Notes: generated by a model not told the origin, from the letters alone. Positions 26,998 to 36,766 are shown, counted from the first letter of the stretch. The stretch is 64,000 nt of DNA from JBGPQJ01 sp963709295 (GCA_963709295.1 CAVPVW010000002.1:496001-560000), one strand, 5' to 3'. A program made the numbers and translations.

Positions 26998-27900
26998 ATG
27001 GGAAAAGCACGCCTTTTGATTGTCGAAGACGACCATGATATCTCCAACATGCTCAAGATCTATTTCACAGGTCTTGGCTATGATGTGGATGCCGCCATCC
27101 GCGGCGGAGAGGCCCTTGAGAAGACCAAGCATGTCCTCCCCCACTTGATTGTGCTCGACATCATGCTCCCGGATATCGATGGTTACGAAGTCTGCCGGAC
27201 TCTGCGCACCAACACGCGCACCAGCCACATCCCGGTGATATTCCTGACCCAAAAAGACGAACGCAGCGACCGGCTGCAGGGTCTGGAGCTCGGTGCGGAT
27301 GACTACATCACCAAACCCTTCGACATTGAGGAGCTCAAGTTGCGCGTTCAGGGTGCCATCCGCAGGTCGGAGCGGGAGAGTCTCACCGACCCGCGCTCGG
27401 GCCTGCCGGCTGGACGTCTCATCGAAGAGCAGCTGCGCCGCATCATCCGCGAGACTGGCTGGGCTTACATGGACATCCGTATCAATGATTTCGATGCTTT
27501 CAGGGATGTGTACGGGTTTGTCGCCAGTGATGATGTGCTCAGGTTCGCTGCCATGGTTTTAGGGGAAGTTCTGGATGAACTTGGTACATCAGGTGACTTC
27601 ATCGGTCATGCGGGAGGCGACAATTTCATTATCATCACCCGCGAACAGTCTGCAGACAGCATCCGCCAGCGAATAAAATCACGGTTCGCAGACGAAGTCC
27701 AGACTCATTACAACTTTATGGACCGGCAGCAGGGTTTCATTCTTGCCCCAAAAGCCGAAGGTCAGACCGAGAAGTTTTCATTAATGACGCTTGCAGTGGG
27801 GATTGTCTCGCCGAGCCAGCAGCAGTTTGCCGACATCCGCGAGATTACTGAGCTGGCAGCAGAAGCACGCCGCCAGGACACCGGAGGCACTACCCGGTAA
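26998..27900 (+). CDS. Response regulator with receiver and degenerate GGDEF domain
   Basis: 300 residues. Receiver domain at residues 1-120: LLIVEDDHD, phospho-acceptor Asp in VLDIMLPDIDGYE (about residue 55), FLTQKDE and YITKPFD. Residues 130-290 resemble a GGDEF domain (SLTDPRSGLPAGRLIEEQL, DIRINDFDAFRDVYGF). The active-site loop reads HAGGDNFIII, where GGDEF is expected. The metal/GTP-binding Glu is therefore replaced by Asn, and cyclic-di-GMP synthesis is unlikely. It probably serves as a binding or partner domain. The gene precedes the giant kinase by 17 bases; the pair is a likely two-component unit. Confidence 0.92.
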   Translation: MGKARLLIVEDDHDISNMLKIYFTGLGYDVDAAIRGGEALEKTKHVLPHLIVLDIMLPDIDGYEVCRTLRTNTRTSHIPVIFLTQKDERSDRLQGLELGADDYITKPFDIEELKLRVQGAIRRSERESLTDPRSGLPAGRLIEEQLRRIIRETGWAYMDIRINDFDAFRDVYGFVASDDVLRFAAMVLGEVLDELGTSGDFIGHAGGDNFIIITREQSADSIRQRIKSRFADEVQTHYNFMDRQQGFILAPKAEGQTEKFSLMTLAVGIVSPSQQQFADIREITELAAEARRQDTGGTTR

Positions 27901-27917
27901 TTTCAAATTTATAGAAT

Positions 27918-30900
27918 ATGGCAGCAGGACAGTCGCTCATCTTCTACATTGGACTGTTATTGATCGGACTGGTATTAATTCTCCTAGTCTGGTCTTTATC
28001 GCGCCTGGTGCCAAAACTCCGCCCTCCCCGATTTTCAGACAGCCCCGCCTCTGGGACAAGAACAGCCGCCAACCCTCACGAAGCAGTTCTTCTCATTGAG
28101 ACTGGCGGACGCATCCGCGAGATCAACACCCTCGTCCGCGAATGGTTCAACCTGGCGGAGGACGAATTTCCCAATATGGAAAGACTGGCCAGGCACGTCC
28201 GCCCCAGCGAGGAATTCCTGCGTGTCTGCGCCGAAGAAGGGGACGCGCGTTTTTCAATCAACGGACGCCTGACAGAGGGCACCTCCTACAAGATACCAGG
28301 GGACGCACCCTACGTACTGGTCACGCTGCGGCGCATTGAAACCTCGACCGGGTTTGCCGCCGAGAGCCGGGATGTCTCAGGCTCTGTCTTGAGAATTGTC
28401 TCCGACTTCAGCCAGGCGATCGCCTCCAGCCTGAACCTTGATGCCACGGTCACCGCGATCCTCGAAAACGTCGAGCGGCTTGTACCTTCCGATTATGTCG
28501 AGATCAAGGTCTGGAACTCGTCCACGCTGGTTGCGACCACGTATCGCTTCACCGGCACTCCAGGCTTGGACCGGAAGCTTGAAATCGGGAACGAATCCAA
28601 GTTCGGAGGTTATTCCGACTACCTTATCCGCGAAAAGCAGGTCCTGTTCATTCAGGACACTCACAACTTCCGCAAGGTGCAATATATCCCGGACAGCAGT
28701 ATGCCGTCTCCAGTGCGATCCTATCTGGGCATTCCACTAATTGCCGGCGGTGAGCTTGTCGGCACGCTGGAGGTCGGCGTACTGGCAGCACAGGCATTTG
28801 CAGAGGAAGATCAGGCGATCCTTGATCTGATCGTCGGGCAGGCAGCTATCGCTCTGCGCAATGCCGTGCTGTACGAGGGTGAGCAGCAGCGCACTGCGGA
28901 ATTGCTTGGTCTTGCAAACCTGGCTCAAACATCCACCGGGTCTCTGCGCGATAACCGCGACATGTTCGGCCGGCTTGTGCGTGGACTCGGTCAGCTCTTC
29001 GATGTAGAGATCATAGGCTTCCTTCTGTACGATGAAAACCGGCACATCCTGGCGGGTCAGGTTCCCTTCCAGGGCTTGCCGCCCAATGTGGTGCAAATTT
29101 ACAAGGTCGGCGTGCCGCTCAACGGGTTGGTGGAACAGCTGCTTTCGAAGCAGGAGACGATCTCCACCCCCGGCGCATCCGACGACCCGCGCTGGCTCGA
29201 GATGGGACTCGATGACATCGCTCAAGCAGCCAGCCTCCGGGACACCCTGCTTGTTCCACTTGTCTCGGGCGGACGGTCGCTGGGTTTCATCCAGTTATCG
29301 AACCATCGGTCGGGCACCCTCTCCTTCTCGGAAGAGGAAATGCGCCTGATCACGATCGTTGCAAACCAGGTGGCTGCGATCATCGAAAATGCCACCCTGA
29401 TGCAGCAATCCCGCCAGCGCGCCCAGCGCGCCGAAGCCCTGAGGCGGATTGCCAGTTTGGTCAACTCATCCGCTACGCTGGACGAAATCCTGCGCTACAC
29501 CGTTCAGGAAATTTCTCATCTCCTGCTGGCGGATTCGACCATCGTCTTCCTTTACGAAGAGAATCAGGGATTGCTGCGAGGCCACATCCCTTCCGCCTTC
29601 GGCATTCCCGAAGACCTGAAGGTGTTGATCACCAATCTGTTTATTGACCCGCTTCAATTCAAGGATACGGTCACGGGCAGTATGCGCCCCTTTGTGTCCG
29701 GCAAGCTCTCGGAGGATGACCGCATCCTTTTGGTTTACCGTCCCATCATTTCGCGCCTTCAGGCGGAATTTGCCATCATTGTCCCGCTGGTCATCCGCGA
29801 CCGTGGCGTGGGCGAAATCATACTTGCCAGCGCACAGCCTGATTTCTTCAATAATTACGACCTGCAAGTGATGGCGACTGCCGCCGGACAAATCAGCAGT
29901 GCCGTGGAACGCGCGAAAACTGCCACTTACACCGATGAGAACCTGCGCGAACGCGTGGAGCATTTGAACGCGCTCTCACGGGTGGTGCGCGAATTCAATA
30001 CTGCGGCGGACATCACTTCGCTGATCCAACTGGTTTACGATGAATGCATGCGCATCAGTAATGCTGATTGCGGCTCGGTGGTGTTCCTGAAGGAGAACTT
30101 CAAGACCCACCCGGATTCCGCGATCGTCGAATACACCGGTGAAACAAAGGGCGAAGACCTTCTCCAGATCGAACGAGATTGCCTCGAGAGCGGGGAACAC
30201 ATCGTTATTGATGATTACAGTCAGAGCGATTATGCCCGCCCTCACGAGGAGGTCCGCTCCGGACTGTGCATTCCCATCGCCTTCCAGGGACAATCGAGCG
30301 GCGTCGTCCACCTGCATGCCAAGACCAAGAACCGCTTTGATATTGCCGCGATCGAGATCACCCGGACGCTGGCAATCCAGGCTGCGATTTCATATAGCAA
30401 CTTGCTTCGCCTTCGCGAACAGCTTGTGCACGGCGAACAGCTCCGCCGAAGAGCGGACACGCTCTCCAAACTCTTTGTCACCGCACAACACCTGGGTGTC
30501 GAACAGACGCTGGAACAGGCGCTTTACACGGTCGCCCTGGGTATCCAGGAAGCAACCCCCTTCGATACAATCCTGATCAGTGTCTACGAGCCGGGGACCG
30601 GCTTGTTACGCCGCGTCACCGGGGTGGGGATGTCACCCGAGACTCTCGAACAGTTGAGATCCCACCAACAGCCCTGGAAGAGCGTCATGCAGCTGCTCAA
30701 GCCGGAGTATAAGTTCAGCGAGGCCTATTTCATCCCATTCGACCAGGCGCCTGTCATCCCAACAGATGTGCATGTGGAAACGATCATGCCGGTTGTGGAA
30801 GGTCAGACCTCTCCCAATGCCTGGAACCCGGATGACTTTCTCCTGTTCCCGCTCAACGACATGAGGGGAAATCCGCTCGGCCTGATCAGCCTCGATGCAC

Positions 30901-33900
30901 CTCGCGATAACCTTCGCCCGGATCTAACCACCATCGAGACCCTGGAAGTGTTTGCCGCGCAGGCTGGCTTGACTATCTCGAGCATCTTCCGCGTGGGCGA
31001 ACTACGCAACGAGGTGGGTAACCTGACCAACGAGGTTCGACGCCAGAAGGAAATGGTGGAGGTCAGTCAGTCGCACCTTCCATTCCTGCTTCGCAAGGAT
31101 CTCGAACAGACATTATCCATCAGCCACCTCGACCAGCGCAGCCGGCGCATCCGGGCCGGTCTTGAGATCACCGAAACGATCAGCCGCCAGTTCGATGCAG
31201 CCTCGGCGCTGCAAACCCTGGGCGAGGAAGTCCTGACACGGTTTGAGATGAGCATCTCGATCGTTGCAGAGGATACTCCTGACGGTCCGCGAATCCTGCA
31301 CGTCATGGGCAATGTTCCCGAGGGCGTGAACCCGGAAGCCATTTTCGGACAGCGTAACCCCCTGCGCGCCTGCCTGCAAATTGGAGAGATGATTCTCGCC
31401 GAAAATGTAGATGAGGATGAGACATGGCATGACACGCCTTTGTTGAACGCCTTGCGTGCCAAATCCTTCATCTGCCTGCCCGTTTCCATTGACAATATCC
31501 CGGTGGCAGCCGTGCTGACCACCAGTTTCGTGCCCATGCCGGCGTTCGCACCCGCAGACCGGCAGGTTTATTTCCAGATCTCGCGTCAGGTCTCCATCAT
31601 TCTGCAGAATCTGAAACTGCTCAATGAGACCCGCAAGCGATTGCAGGAAGTGAACCTGCTGCTCGACTTCAGCCGGCAGCTGAGCGGTCTTGGCCCTGAC
31701 AGCATTCTCAACGCCCTGCTGGAAAGTGCCCTGCGCGTGATCACCTCTGCCCATGCCGGCACGGTGATGGTTTGGATCGATGCCGACGAGCGGTTGAGCC
31801 CGCGCGTTGCTTCCAATTATGCCGACAATGACAGCATGCTGGGAATTTCCTACAAACTTGAAGAAGGTCTGCCGGGCAGGGTCTTTGCAGATCACAAACC
31901 CCTCCGCGTGGATGAAGTCAATTTCGCGACGGATTACAACCTGCCGGCGGAGAACCTGCTCAAATATCGAAAAGCCACCGCCGGCCGCCTGCCTGTATCG
32001 AGTCTGCTCATCCCCATCCAGACCAGCGAACGTGCCCTCGGCCTTTTGGTGCTGGACAATTTCAATACCACGTCGGCGTTCAAACCGGATGACGAAGCGC
32101 TGCTTCTCTCACTCACCCAGCAGGTTGCACTGTCCCTGGAGAACGTCCGTCTCGTTCAGGCGACCCAGGAACGCGCCAAACAGCTCCAGGCGCTCAATGA
32201 CGTGGCAGCCACCATCAGCTCAAGCCTGCACCGTGACCAGCTGATTTCAGAAGTGCTGCAACGGTTTAACACGGTGGTTCCGTACGACACTGCCATTCTG
32301 TGGCTGCGCGAGGGAATGCGCATGGTCGTCGCGGCAGCGAGAGGTTTCGCAGATAACGAACAACGGCAGGGGCTGAGCGTGACCATCGAAGACAGCACAC
32401 TGCTCAAGGAAATGATCCAGAAGAGCAAGGGCATCTCCGTTCCCGACGTCCGGTTGGATGCACGTTTCCCGTCGTTGATCGAAGCTCAATATCTCTCCTG
32501 GCTGGGTCTGCCGCTCATCACCAAGGGCGAAGTGATGGGGGTTATCGCGCTCGAAAAAGCAGAGTCCAATTACTATACCCCCGAGGTCGAACAAGTCGCG
32601 ACCACGTTTGCCAGCCAGTCTGCGGTTGCCCTTGAAAATGCAGCGCTGTTCGAAGATTCCGTCAAGCGCGCCGCAGAACTCGATGAGCGTTCACAACGAC
32701 TCGCGCTCCTCAACAAATTCTCTGCAGACCTGAGCGGAGAGCTGGATGCCGACCAGGTGCTGCGCCTGACAGCTGAGCAGCTGCGTCAGGCACTCGAAGC
32801 CTCCCGCGTGGCCGTCGTTGAGATCGGTCCAGGCGACAATGCCATCCTGAAGAGTGTTCTGCCTGAAGAATTCACCAACCAGCCTGTCGGGAGTCCGCTT
32901 CCAGCCTCCCCGGTCTTCGGCCGTTTGAAGGAATCCCTGGGCATCTTTGCGAGTGACGAAATCACCACCGAACCGGAATTGCTTCCACTTACGAATATGC
33001 TCGAAGGCACACGTTCGCTGATGATTTTACCCATTGGCGCAAGTGAAAATCTGCATGCTTTATTCGTCCAGAAAGACCAGACTCATCACTTTTCACCGGC
33101 AGAAATGGACCTGGCGCGCACCTTCTCCAACCAGGCGGGGATCGCACTGGAGAACGCGCAACTTTACCAGTCAACCGTGGCAACCGCTGAACGGCTGGCG
33201 ACCCTCAACCAGGTCAGTTATGAAATCAGCGGTACGCTCAACCCAGAGGACACCTACAAGGCCATCCATGCCGCTGTCGAAAAGCTGATGCCTTTGGATG
33301 CCTTCGTCATCGCGTTGCTTGATGAAAAGACAAATGAGGTCGTCGGCGAGTATATTGTGGACTCCGGTGAAAGAATCACCGGTGTCCGCCTGCCCTATGG
33401 ACAAGGTCTGAGCGGACAGGTGATCGCCTCAGGCGAACCGTTGATGACCTCTGATTCTGCAGATGCGGACTCCAGAGGCGCTTATACCGTTGGCGAGAAG
33501 GGCACTCCCCACTCCATCGTGGCCGTGCCAATTTTCTTCGGGGGCAAACCCGGAGGCATGCTCTCTGCCCAGAGTTACAAATACAATGTTTTCACAAAGA
33601 ACGACCTTCAGATTCTGAGCACGCTTGCCAACCAGGCAGGTGCCGCCATCCAAAACGGACGCCTGTTTGCTGAAACTCAGCGCATGGCTGAGACACTTGA
33701 ACTGCGCGTCAATGAACGCACCGCGGAATTGCAGCGCGAGCAGCGCAACACTGAAACCCTGCTTCGCATTCTCACTGAAGTGTCCGCGAGCCTTGATCTC
33801 GATCGCGCCCTCAGCCGCACACTGGCGCTGCTCAATGAAGCCATCGGCGCGGAGCAGGGCACGATCATGCTGCTGAATGTCGAAGACAACACGCTGCAAT

Positions 33901-35387
33901 TCAAGGCGGGCTATGGTTATGCTTCTGGAGAGAGCCCGACAGGCGCCCCAACCAGCGGTTCCAAGCCGTTCACCTTGAAGGTGGGAGAAGGTCTCGCAGG
34001 CTGGGTGGTCAAGAATCGGCAGCCCACGCTTGTCGAGGACTTGTTAAAGGATTCTCGCTGGGTTGTGTCCAAGCAATCATCGAGCCAGCACCGCAGCGCC
34101 ATCGTCGCCCCGTTGATCGTCGGCGAAGTGGTCAGCGGCGCCATCATGGTCTTCCACCGCCAGGTTGGATACTTCACTGAAGACGCCCTGAGCATGGTGC
34201 AGGCCATCGGCTCGCAGGTGGCCATCTCGATCAACAACTCGCAGTTGTACGAATTGATCCGTGACCAGGCGGAACGTCTCGGGTCCATGCTGCGCTCGCA
34301 GCAGGTGGAAGCCAGCAAGCAGACCGCCATCCTGGAAGCCGTTGCCGACGGCGTGCTGGTGACCGATTCGAAAAACCAGATCAACTTTGTGAACAACTCG
34401 GCGGAACGCATCCTTAACATCGTATCGGATAAGGCGATGGGCGAACCGCTCGAGATGTTCTCGGGACTGTTTGGAAAGGCTACCCAAACCTGGACCCAGA
34501 CCATTCACACCTGGTCTGAAAACCCGGGTGATCATCATCAGGAGGACACCTACGCGGAACAGATCACGCTCGAGGACGGACGCGTTCTTCTGGTTCACCT
34601 GGCGCCTGTTATTTGGAAGAAGGAATTCCTGGGAACCGTGTCCATCTTCCGGGATATCACCCATGAAGTGGAAGTGGACAGGCTGAAATCCGAATTCGTG
34701 GCGACGGTCAGCCATGAGCTCCGCACACCTATGACCTCCATCAGGGGTTATACGGATATCCTGCTGATGGGCGCAGCCGGAGCGCTCAACGACAACCAGA
34801 AGCACTTCTTGGATATCGTCAAGACCAACACCGAACGGCTCAACACGCTGGTCAACGACCTGCTCGACATATCCCGCATCGAGGCCGGGCGCGTCACCCT
34901 CTCTCTCCAGGCTCTGGACATGCGTGAGATCGCCAACGATGTGCTTGCAGATGTCCTGCGCCGGTCGCAGGAGGAAAACAAGCCGATGAAAGTCAAGGTG
35001 GAGGCGCCCAAGAAACTGCCGCGCGCGCTTGGCGACATGGAACGCGTCCGCCAGATCCTCGGCAACCTGGTGGAAAATGCCTATCACTACAGCGATGCAG
35101 ACGGGCAGATCGTCGTCCACATGGATCAGAAAAACGGAAGTGTTTTCATCGATGTAAAGGATGAGGGCATCGGCATTCCTGCCGAAGCCCAGGAGCGTGT
35201 ATTTGACCGCTTCTACCGCGGAGAAGATGCGTTGGTGCTGGCGACCCCCGGCACAGGATTGGGATTGTCCATCGTTAAACAACTGGTAGAAATGCACAAT
35301 GGCAAGATATGGCTGAAGAGCACCGGTGTACCTGGTCAGGGCAGTACATTCTCCTTTACCCTGCCGGTGTACCAGTCAGAGGAGTAA
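27918..35387 (+). CDS. Giant membrane histidine kinase with about eleven GAF domains
   Basis: 2489 residues, far longer than most kinases. One N-terminal membrane helix (residues 5-28) precedes a PAS-like segment. Then about eleven GAF units start near residues 155, 331, 509, 683, 848, 1080, 1248, 1426, 1597, 1761 and 1948, each opening with a helix like LNDVAATISSSLHRDQLISE. A PAS domain lies at about 2137-2210. The HisKA box SHELRTPMTSIRGY has the phospho-His near 2266. The ATPase domain has NLVENAYHYSD, DEGIGIP and GTGLGLSI. It is an intact one-frame ORF. A receiver gene lies on each side. Ligands unknown. Confidence 0.94.
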   Translation: MAAGQSLIFYIGLLLIGLVLILLVWSLSRLVPKLRPPRFSDSPASGTRTAANPHEAVLLIETGGRIREINTLVREWFNLAEDEFPNMERLARHVRPSEEFLRVCAEEGDARFSINGRLTEGTSYKIPGDAPYVLVTLRRIETSTGFAAESRDVSGSVLRIVSDFSQAIASSLNLDATVTAILENVERLVPSDYVEIKVWNSSTLVATTYRFTGTPGLDRKLEIGNESKFGGYSDYLIREKQVLFIQDTHNFRKVQYIPDSSMPSPVRSYLGIPLIAGGELVGTLEVGVLAAQAFAEEDQAILDLIVGQAAIALRNAVLYEGEQQRTAELLGLANLAQTSTGSLRDNRDMFGRLVRGLGQLFDVEIIGFLLYDENRHILAGQVPFQGLPPNVVQIYKVGVPLNGLVEQLLSKQETISTPGASDDPRWLEMGLDDIAQAASLRDTLLVPLVSGGRSLGFIQLSNHRSGTLSFSEEEMRLITIVANQVAAIIENATLMQQSRQRAQRAEALRRIASLVNSSATLDEILRYTVQEISHLLLADSTIVFLYEENQGLLRGHIPSAFGIPEDLKVLITNLFIDPLQFKDTVTGSMRPFVSGKLSEDDRILLVYRPIISRLQAEFAIIVPLVIRDRGVGEIILASAQPDFFNNYDLQVMATAAGQISSAVERAKTATYTDENLRERVEHLNALSRVVREFNTAADITSLIQLVYDECMRISNADCGSVVFLKENFKTHPDSAIVEYTGETKGEDLLQIERDCLESGEHIVIDDYSQSDYARPHEEVRSGLCIPIAFQGQSSGVVHLHAKTKNRFDIAAIEITRTLAIQAAISYSNLLRLREQLVHGEQLRRRADTLSKLFVTAQHLGVEQTLEQALYTVALGIQEATPFDTILISVYEPGTGLLRRVTGVGMSPETLEQLRSHQQPWKSVMQLLKPEYKFSEAYFIPFDQAPVIPTDVHVETIMPVVEGQTSPNAWNPDDFLLFPLNDMRGNPLGLISLDAPRDNLRPDLTTIETLEVFAAQAGLTISSIFRVGELRNEVGNLTNEVRRQKEMVEVSQSHLPFLLRKDLEQTLSISHLDQRSRRIRAGLEITETISRQFDAASALQTLGEEVLTRFEMSISIVAEDTPDGPRILHVMGNVPEGVNPEAIFGQRNPLRACLQIGEMILAENVDEDETWHDTPLLNALRAKSFICLPVSIDNIPVAAVLTTSFVPMPAFAPADRQVYFQISRQVSIILQNLKLLNETRKRLQEVNLLLDFSRQLSGLGPDSILNALLESALRVITSAHAGTVMVWIDADERLSPRVASNYADNDSMLGISYKLEEGLPGRVFADHKPLRVDEVNFATDYNLPAENLLKYRKATAGRLPVSSLLIPIQTSERALGLLVLDNFNTTSAFKPDDEALLLSLTQQVALSLENVRLVQATQERAKQLQALNDVAATISSSLHRDQLISEVLQRFNTVVPYDTAILWLREGMRMVVAAARGFADNEQRQGLSVTIEDSTLLKEMIQKSKGISVPDVRLDARFPSLIEAQYLSWLGLPLITKGEVMGVIALEKAESNYYTPEVEQVATTFASQSAVALENAALFEDSVKRAAELDERSQRLALLNKFSADLSGELDADQVLRLTAEQLRQALEASRVAVVEIGPGDNAILKSVLPEEFTNQPVGSPLPASPVFGRLKESLGIFASDEITTEPELLPLTNMLEGTRSLMILPIGASENLHALFVQKDQTHHFSPAEMDLARTFSNQAGIALENAQLYQSTVATAERLATLNQVSYEISGTLNPEDTYKAIHAAVEKLMPLDAFVIALLDEKTNEVVGEYIVDSGERITGVRLPYGQGLSGQVIASGEPLMTSDSADADSRGAYTVGEKGTPHSIVAVPIFFGGKPGGMLSAQSYKYNVFTKNDLQILSTLANQAGAAIQNGRLFAETQRMAETLELRVNERTAELQREQRNTETLLRILTEVSASLDLDRALSRTLALLNEAIGAEQGTIMLLNVEDNTLQFKAGYGYASGESPTGAPTSGSKPFTLKVGEGLAGWVVKNRQPTLVEDLLKDSRWVVSKQSSSQHRSAIVAPLIVGEVVSGAIMVFHRQVGYFTEDALSMVQAIGSQVAISINNSQLYELIRDQAERLGSMLRSQQVEASKQTAILEAVADGVLVTDSKNQINFVNNSAERILNIVSDKAMGEPLEMFSGLFGKATQTWTQTIHTWSENPGDHHQEDTYAEQITLEDGRVLLVHLAPVIWKKEFLGTVSIFRDITHEVEVDRLKSEFVATVSHELRTPMTSIRGYTDILLMGAAGALNDNQKHFLDIVKTNTERLNTLVNDLLDISRIEAGRVTLSLQALDMREIANDVLADVLRRSQEENKPMKVKVEAPKKLPRALGDMERVRQILGNLVENAYHYSDADGQIVVHMDQKNGSVFIDVKDEGIGIPAEAQERVFDRFYRGEDALVLATPGTGLGLSIVKQLVEMHNGKIWLKSTGVPGQGSTFSFTLPVYQSEE

Positions 35388-35391
35388 TGTT

Positions 35392-35769
35392 ATGGCAAAA
35401 ATTGTGATCGCTGAAGATGAACCTGATATCCGGGATTTGATTACGTTTACCTTGCGCTTTGCAGGGTATGAAGTCATCGCCGGCAGTAACGGGGAGGAAG
35501 GATACGAGTTGACCAAGCGGGAAAAACCCGACCTGGTGATGATGGATGTCCGCATGCCCAAACTTACCGGTTATGAAGCGTGCAAGCGGATCAAGGCGGA
35601 CCCGGAGCTGGCGCATATCCCTGTCATCTTTCTTTCAGCCAAAGGGCAGGAATCTGAAATCTCCAGCGGTCTCGAAGCCGGCGCGGAGGAATATCTGCTG
35701 AAACCTTTTGCGCCGGACCAGCTTACCGAGCAGATCCGCTCAGTTCTGGCCAAATATGGAAAATCCTGA
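35392..35769 (+). CDS. Single-domain response regulator
   Basis: 125 residues, only a receiver domain. It has AEDEPD (acidic pocket), the phospho-acceptor Asp in VMMDVRMPKLTGYE (about residue 53), VIFLSAKGQE and the Lys in LLKPFAPDQL. It lacks an output domain, so it acts by protein contact or as a phosphate relay. AGAGGAG precedes the ATG, 4 bases after the kinase stop, so it is cotranscribed with the giant kinase and is its likely partner. Confidence 0.94.
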   Translation: MAKIVIAEDEPDIRDLITFTLRFAGYEVIAGSNGEEGYELTKREKPDLVMMDVRMPKLTGYEACKRIKADPELAHIPVIFLSAKGQESEISSGLEAGAEEYLLKPFAPDQLTEQIRSVLAKYGKS

Positions 35770-35782
35770 TTCCTAGCATCCT

Positions 35783-36568
35783 ATGAGCGCAATCCTTCTC
35801 AACGGTGGCATTATTCATTACGAGGTGATCGGACGAGGCCGTCCCATCATCTTTATCCACGGTTGGGTGGGGTCATGGCGCTATTGGATTCCCGCACTGC
35901 AGAATTCATCCGTGAGCTTCCGCTCTTATGCCGTGGACCTGTGGGGCTTCGGCGATTCAGCCCGGGACATAGGAAATTATGACCTCGATAAACAGATCGA
36001 ATTGATCGACCGCTTCCTGCTGGAAATGGGTATCGGCAAGGTAGCCCTGGTGGGCCACGGACTGGGCGCCTTGATCAGCATTCTGTTCACTGCCCGTGCC
36101 CCACAAATTGTTGACCGGGTCATGGCCATCTCCTGCCCGATGGAATTCAATGCCGTCAGCACCCGGCTGCGCACCGGCGACCCGGCTGATCTGTCGGATT
36201 GGCTGCTGGCGAAATCCCCTGAGCATGATCCGGCGCGGGAAGATGCACTAAAATCCGATTCGCTCGCCATTGTGTCATCCTTCAGCAGCCCGGACTTGAT
36301 GAACGTCACCAACCGCTTGTTTGGCGGCACAACGCCCACCCTGCTGGTCTATGGCCAAAATGACCCAGCCATAACCGTTCCCACGCTGGACCCGCTGACC
36401 ATGCCGGAATACGCTCATAGCATTGTGCTGGAAGGCGCAGGGCATTTCCCCATGCTCGACGATTCAGCTCGCTTCAACCGTCTTCTGACCGACTGGACGT
36501 CACTGGAATCGGGCGAAAGCCCCCGGGATTTGCAGTTGAAGGAAGAATGGCGGCGGCGCGTAAGATGA
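35783..36568 (+). CDS. Alpha/beta-hydrolase-fold protein lacking the nucleophilic serine
   Basis: 261 residues. It is related to the hydrolase at 23181: both begin with HYEV-x-GRGRP, then HGW-x-GSW, and share the DxWGFG turn. The nucleophile elbow reads VGHGLGALIS, with Gly (codon GGA) where Ser should be. The acid (YGQNDPAI) and His (GAGHFPML) remain. A normal hydrolytic mechanism is therefore impossible, and a binding or regulatory role is likely (inference). It ends the cluster and is followed by a terminator. Confidence 0.88.
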   Translation: MSAILLNGGIIHYEVIGRGRPIIFIHGWVGSWRYWIPALQNSSVSFRSYAVDLWGFGDSARDIGNYDLDKQIELIDRFLLEMGIGKVALVGHGLGALISILFTARAPQIVDRVMAISCPMEFNAVSTRLRTGDPADLSDWLLAKSPEHDPAREDALKSDSLAIVSSFSSPDLMNVTNRLFGGTTPTLLVYGQNDPAITVPTLDPLTMPEYAHSIVLEGAGHFPMLDDSARFNRLLTDWTSLESGESPRDLQLKEEWRRRVR

Positions 36569-36574
36569 TTTGGC

Positions 36575-36612
36575 AGCCTTGCGAGGGATAAGGACCTACG
36601 CAAGGCTTTTTG
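36575..36612 (+). terminator. Terminator ending the GAF-kinase cluster
   Basis: AGCCTTGCG (36575-36583) pairs with CGCAAGGCT (36599-36607) and is followed by TTTTT. It lies 6 bases after the pseudo-hydrolase stop and just before the TPP-operon promoter region (TATACT at 36620-36625). Confidence 0.82.
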
Positions 36613-36632
36613 GTCGTGTTATACTGAAATCA

Positions 36633-36735
36633 CAAAACAACGGGGAGCCTGTTAAGTCAGGCTGAGAGGAAGGCACGACCTTCGACCCGCATTACCTGAT
36701 CCGGATCATGCCGGCGGAGGGATACCTTATCACGA
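36633..36735 (+). ncRNA. TPP (THI-box) riboswitch
   Basis: The conserved blocks are all present in order: CGGGGAGCC, AGGCTGAGAGG, the ACCTGAT-CCGGATCATGCCGGCGGAGGGA end, and the closing strand. CTGAGA is the pyrimidine-binding motif. The aptamer is followed at once by a hairpin whose T-run abuts the thiN start codon. It controls thiamine pyrophosphokinase and a thiamine-type transporter. TPP should switch the operon off. Confidence 0.96.
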
Positions 36736-36739
36736 TCCA

Positions 36740-36766
36740 CCATCCCCCACCGGGGGATGGTTTTTT
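36740..36766 (+). terminator. Riboswitch terminator overlapping the thiN ribosome site
   Basis: CCATCCCCC pairs with GGGGGATGG around a 3-base loop, followed by six T and then the ATG of thiN. The only purine-rich ribosome site (GGGGGA) is inside the stem, so the hairpin would block both transcription and translation. Confidence 0.88.

Noticed and set aside
34077..35297. A 406-codon open frame on the minus strand across the kinase core
   Set aside because: The plus strand here encodes PAS, HisKA and ATPase motifs in frame. The antisense product is His/Arg-rich without any domain.
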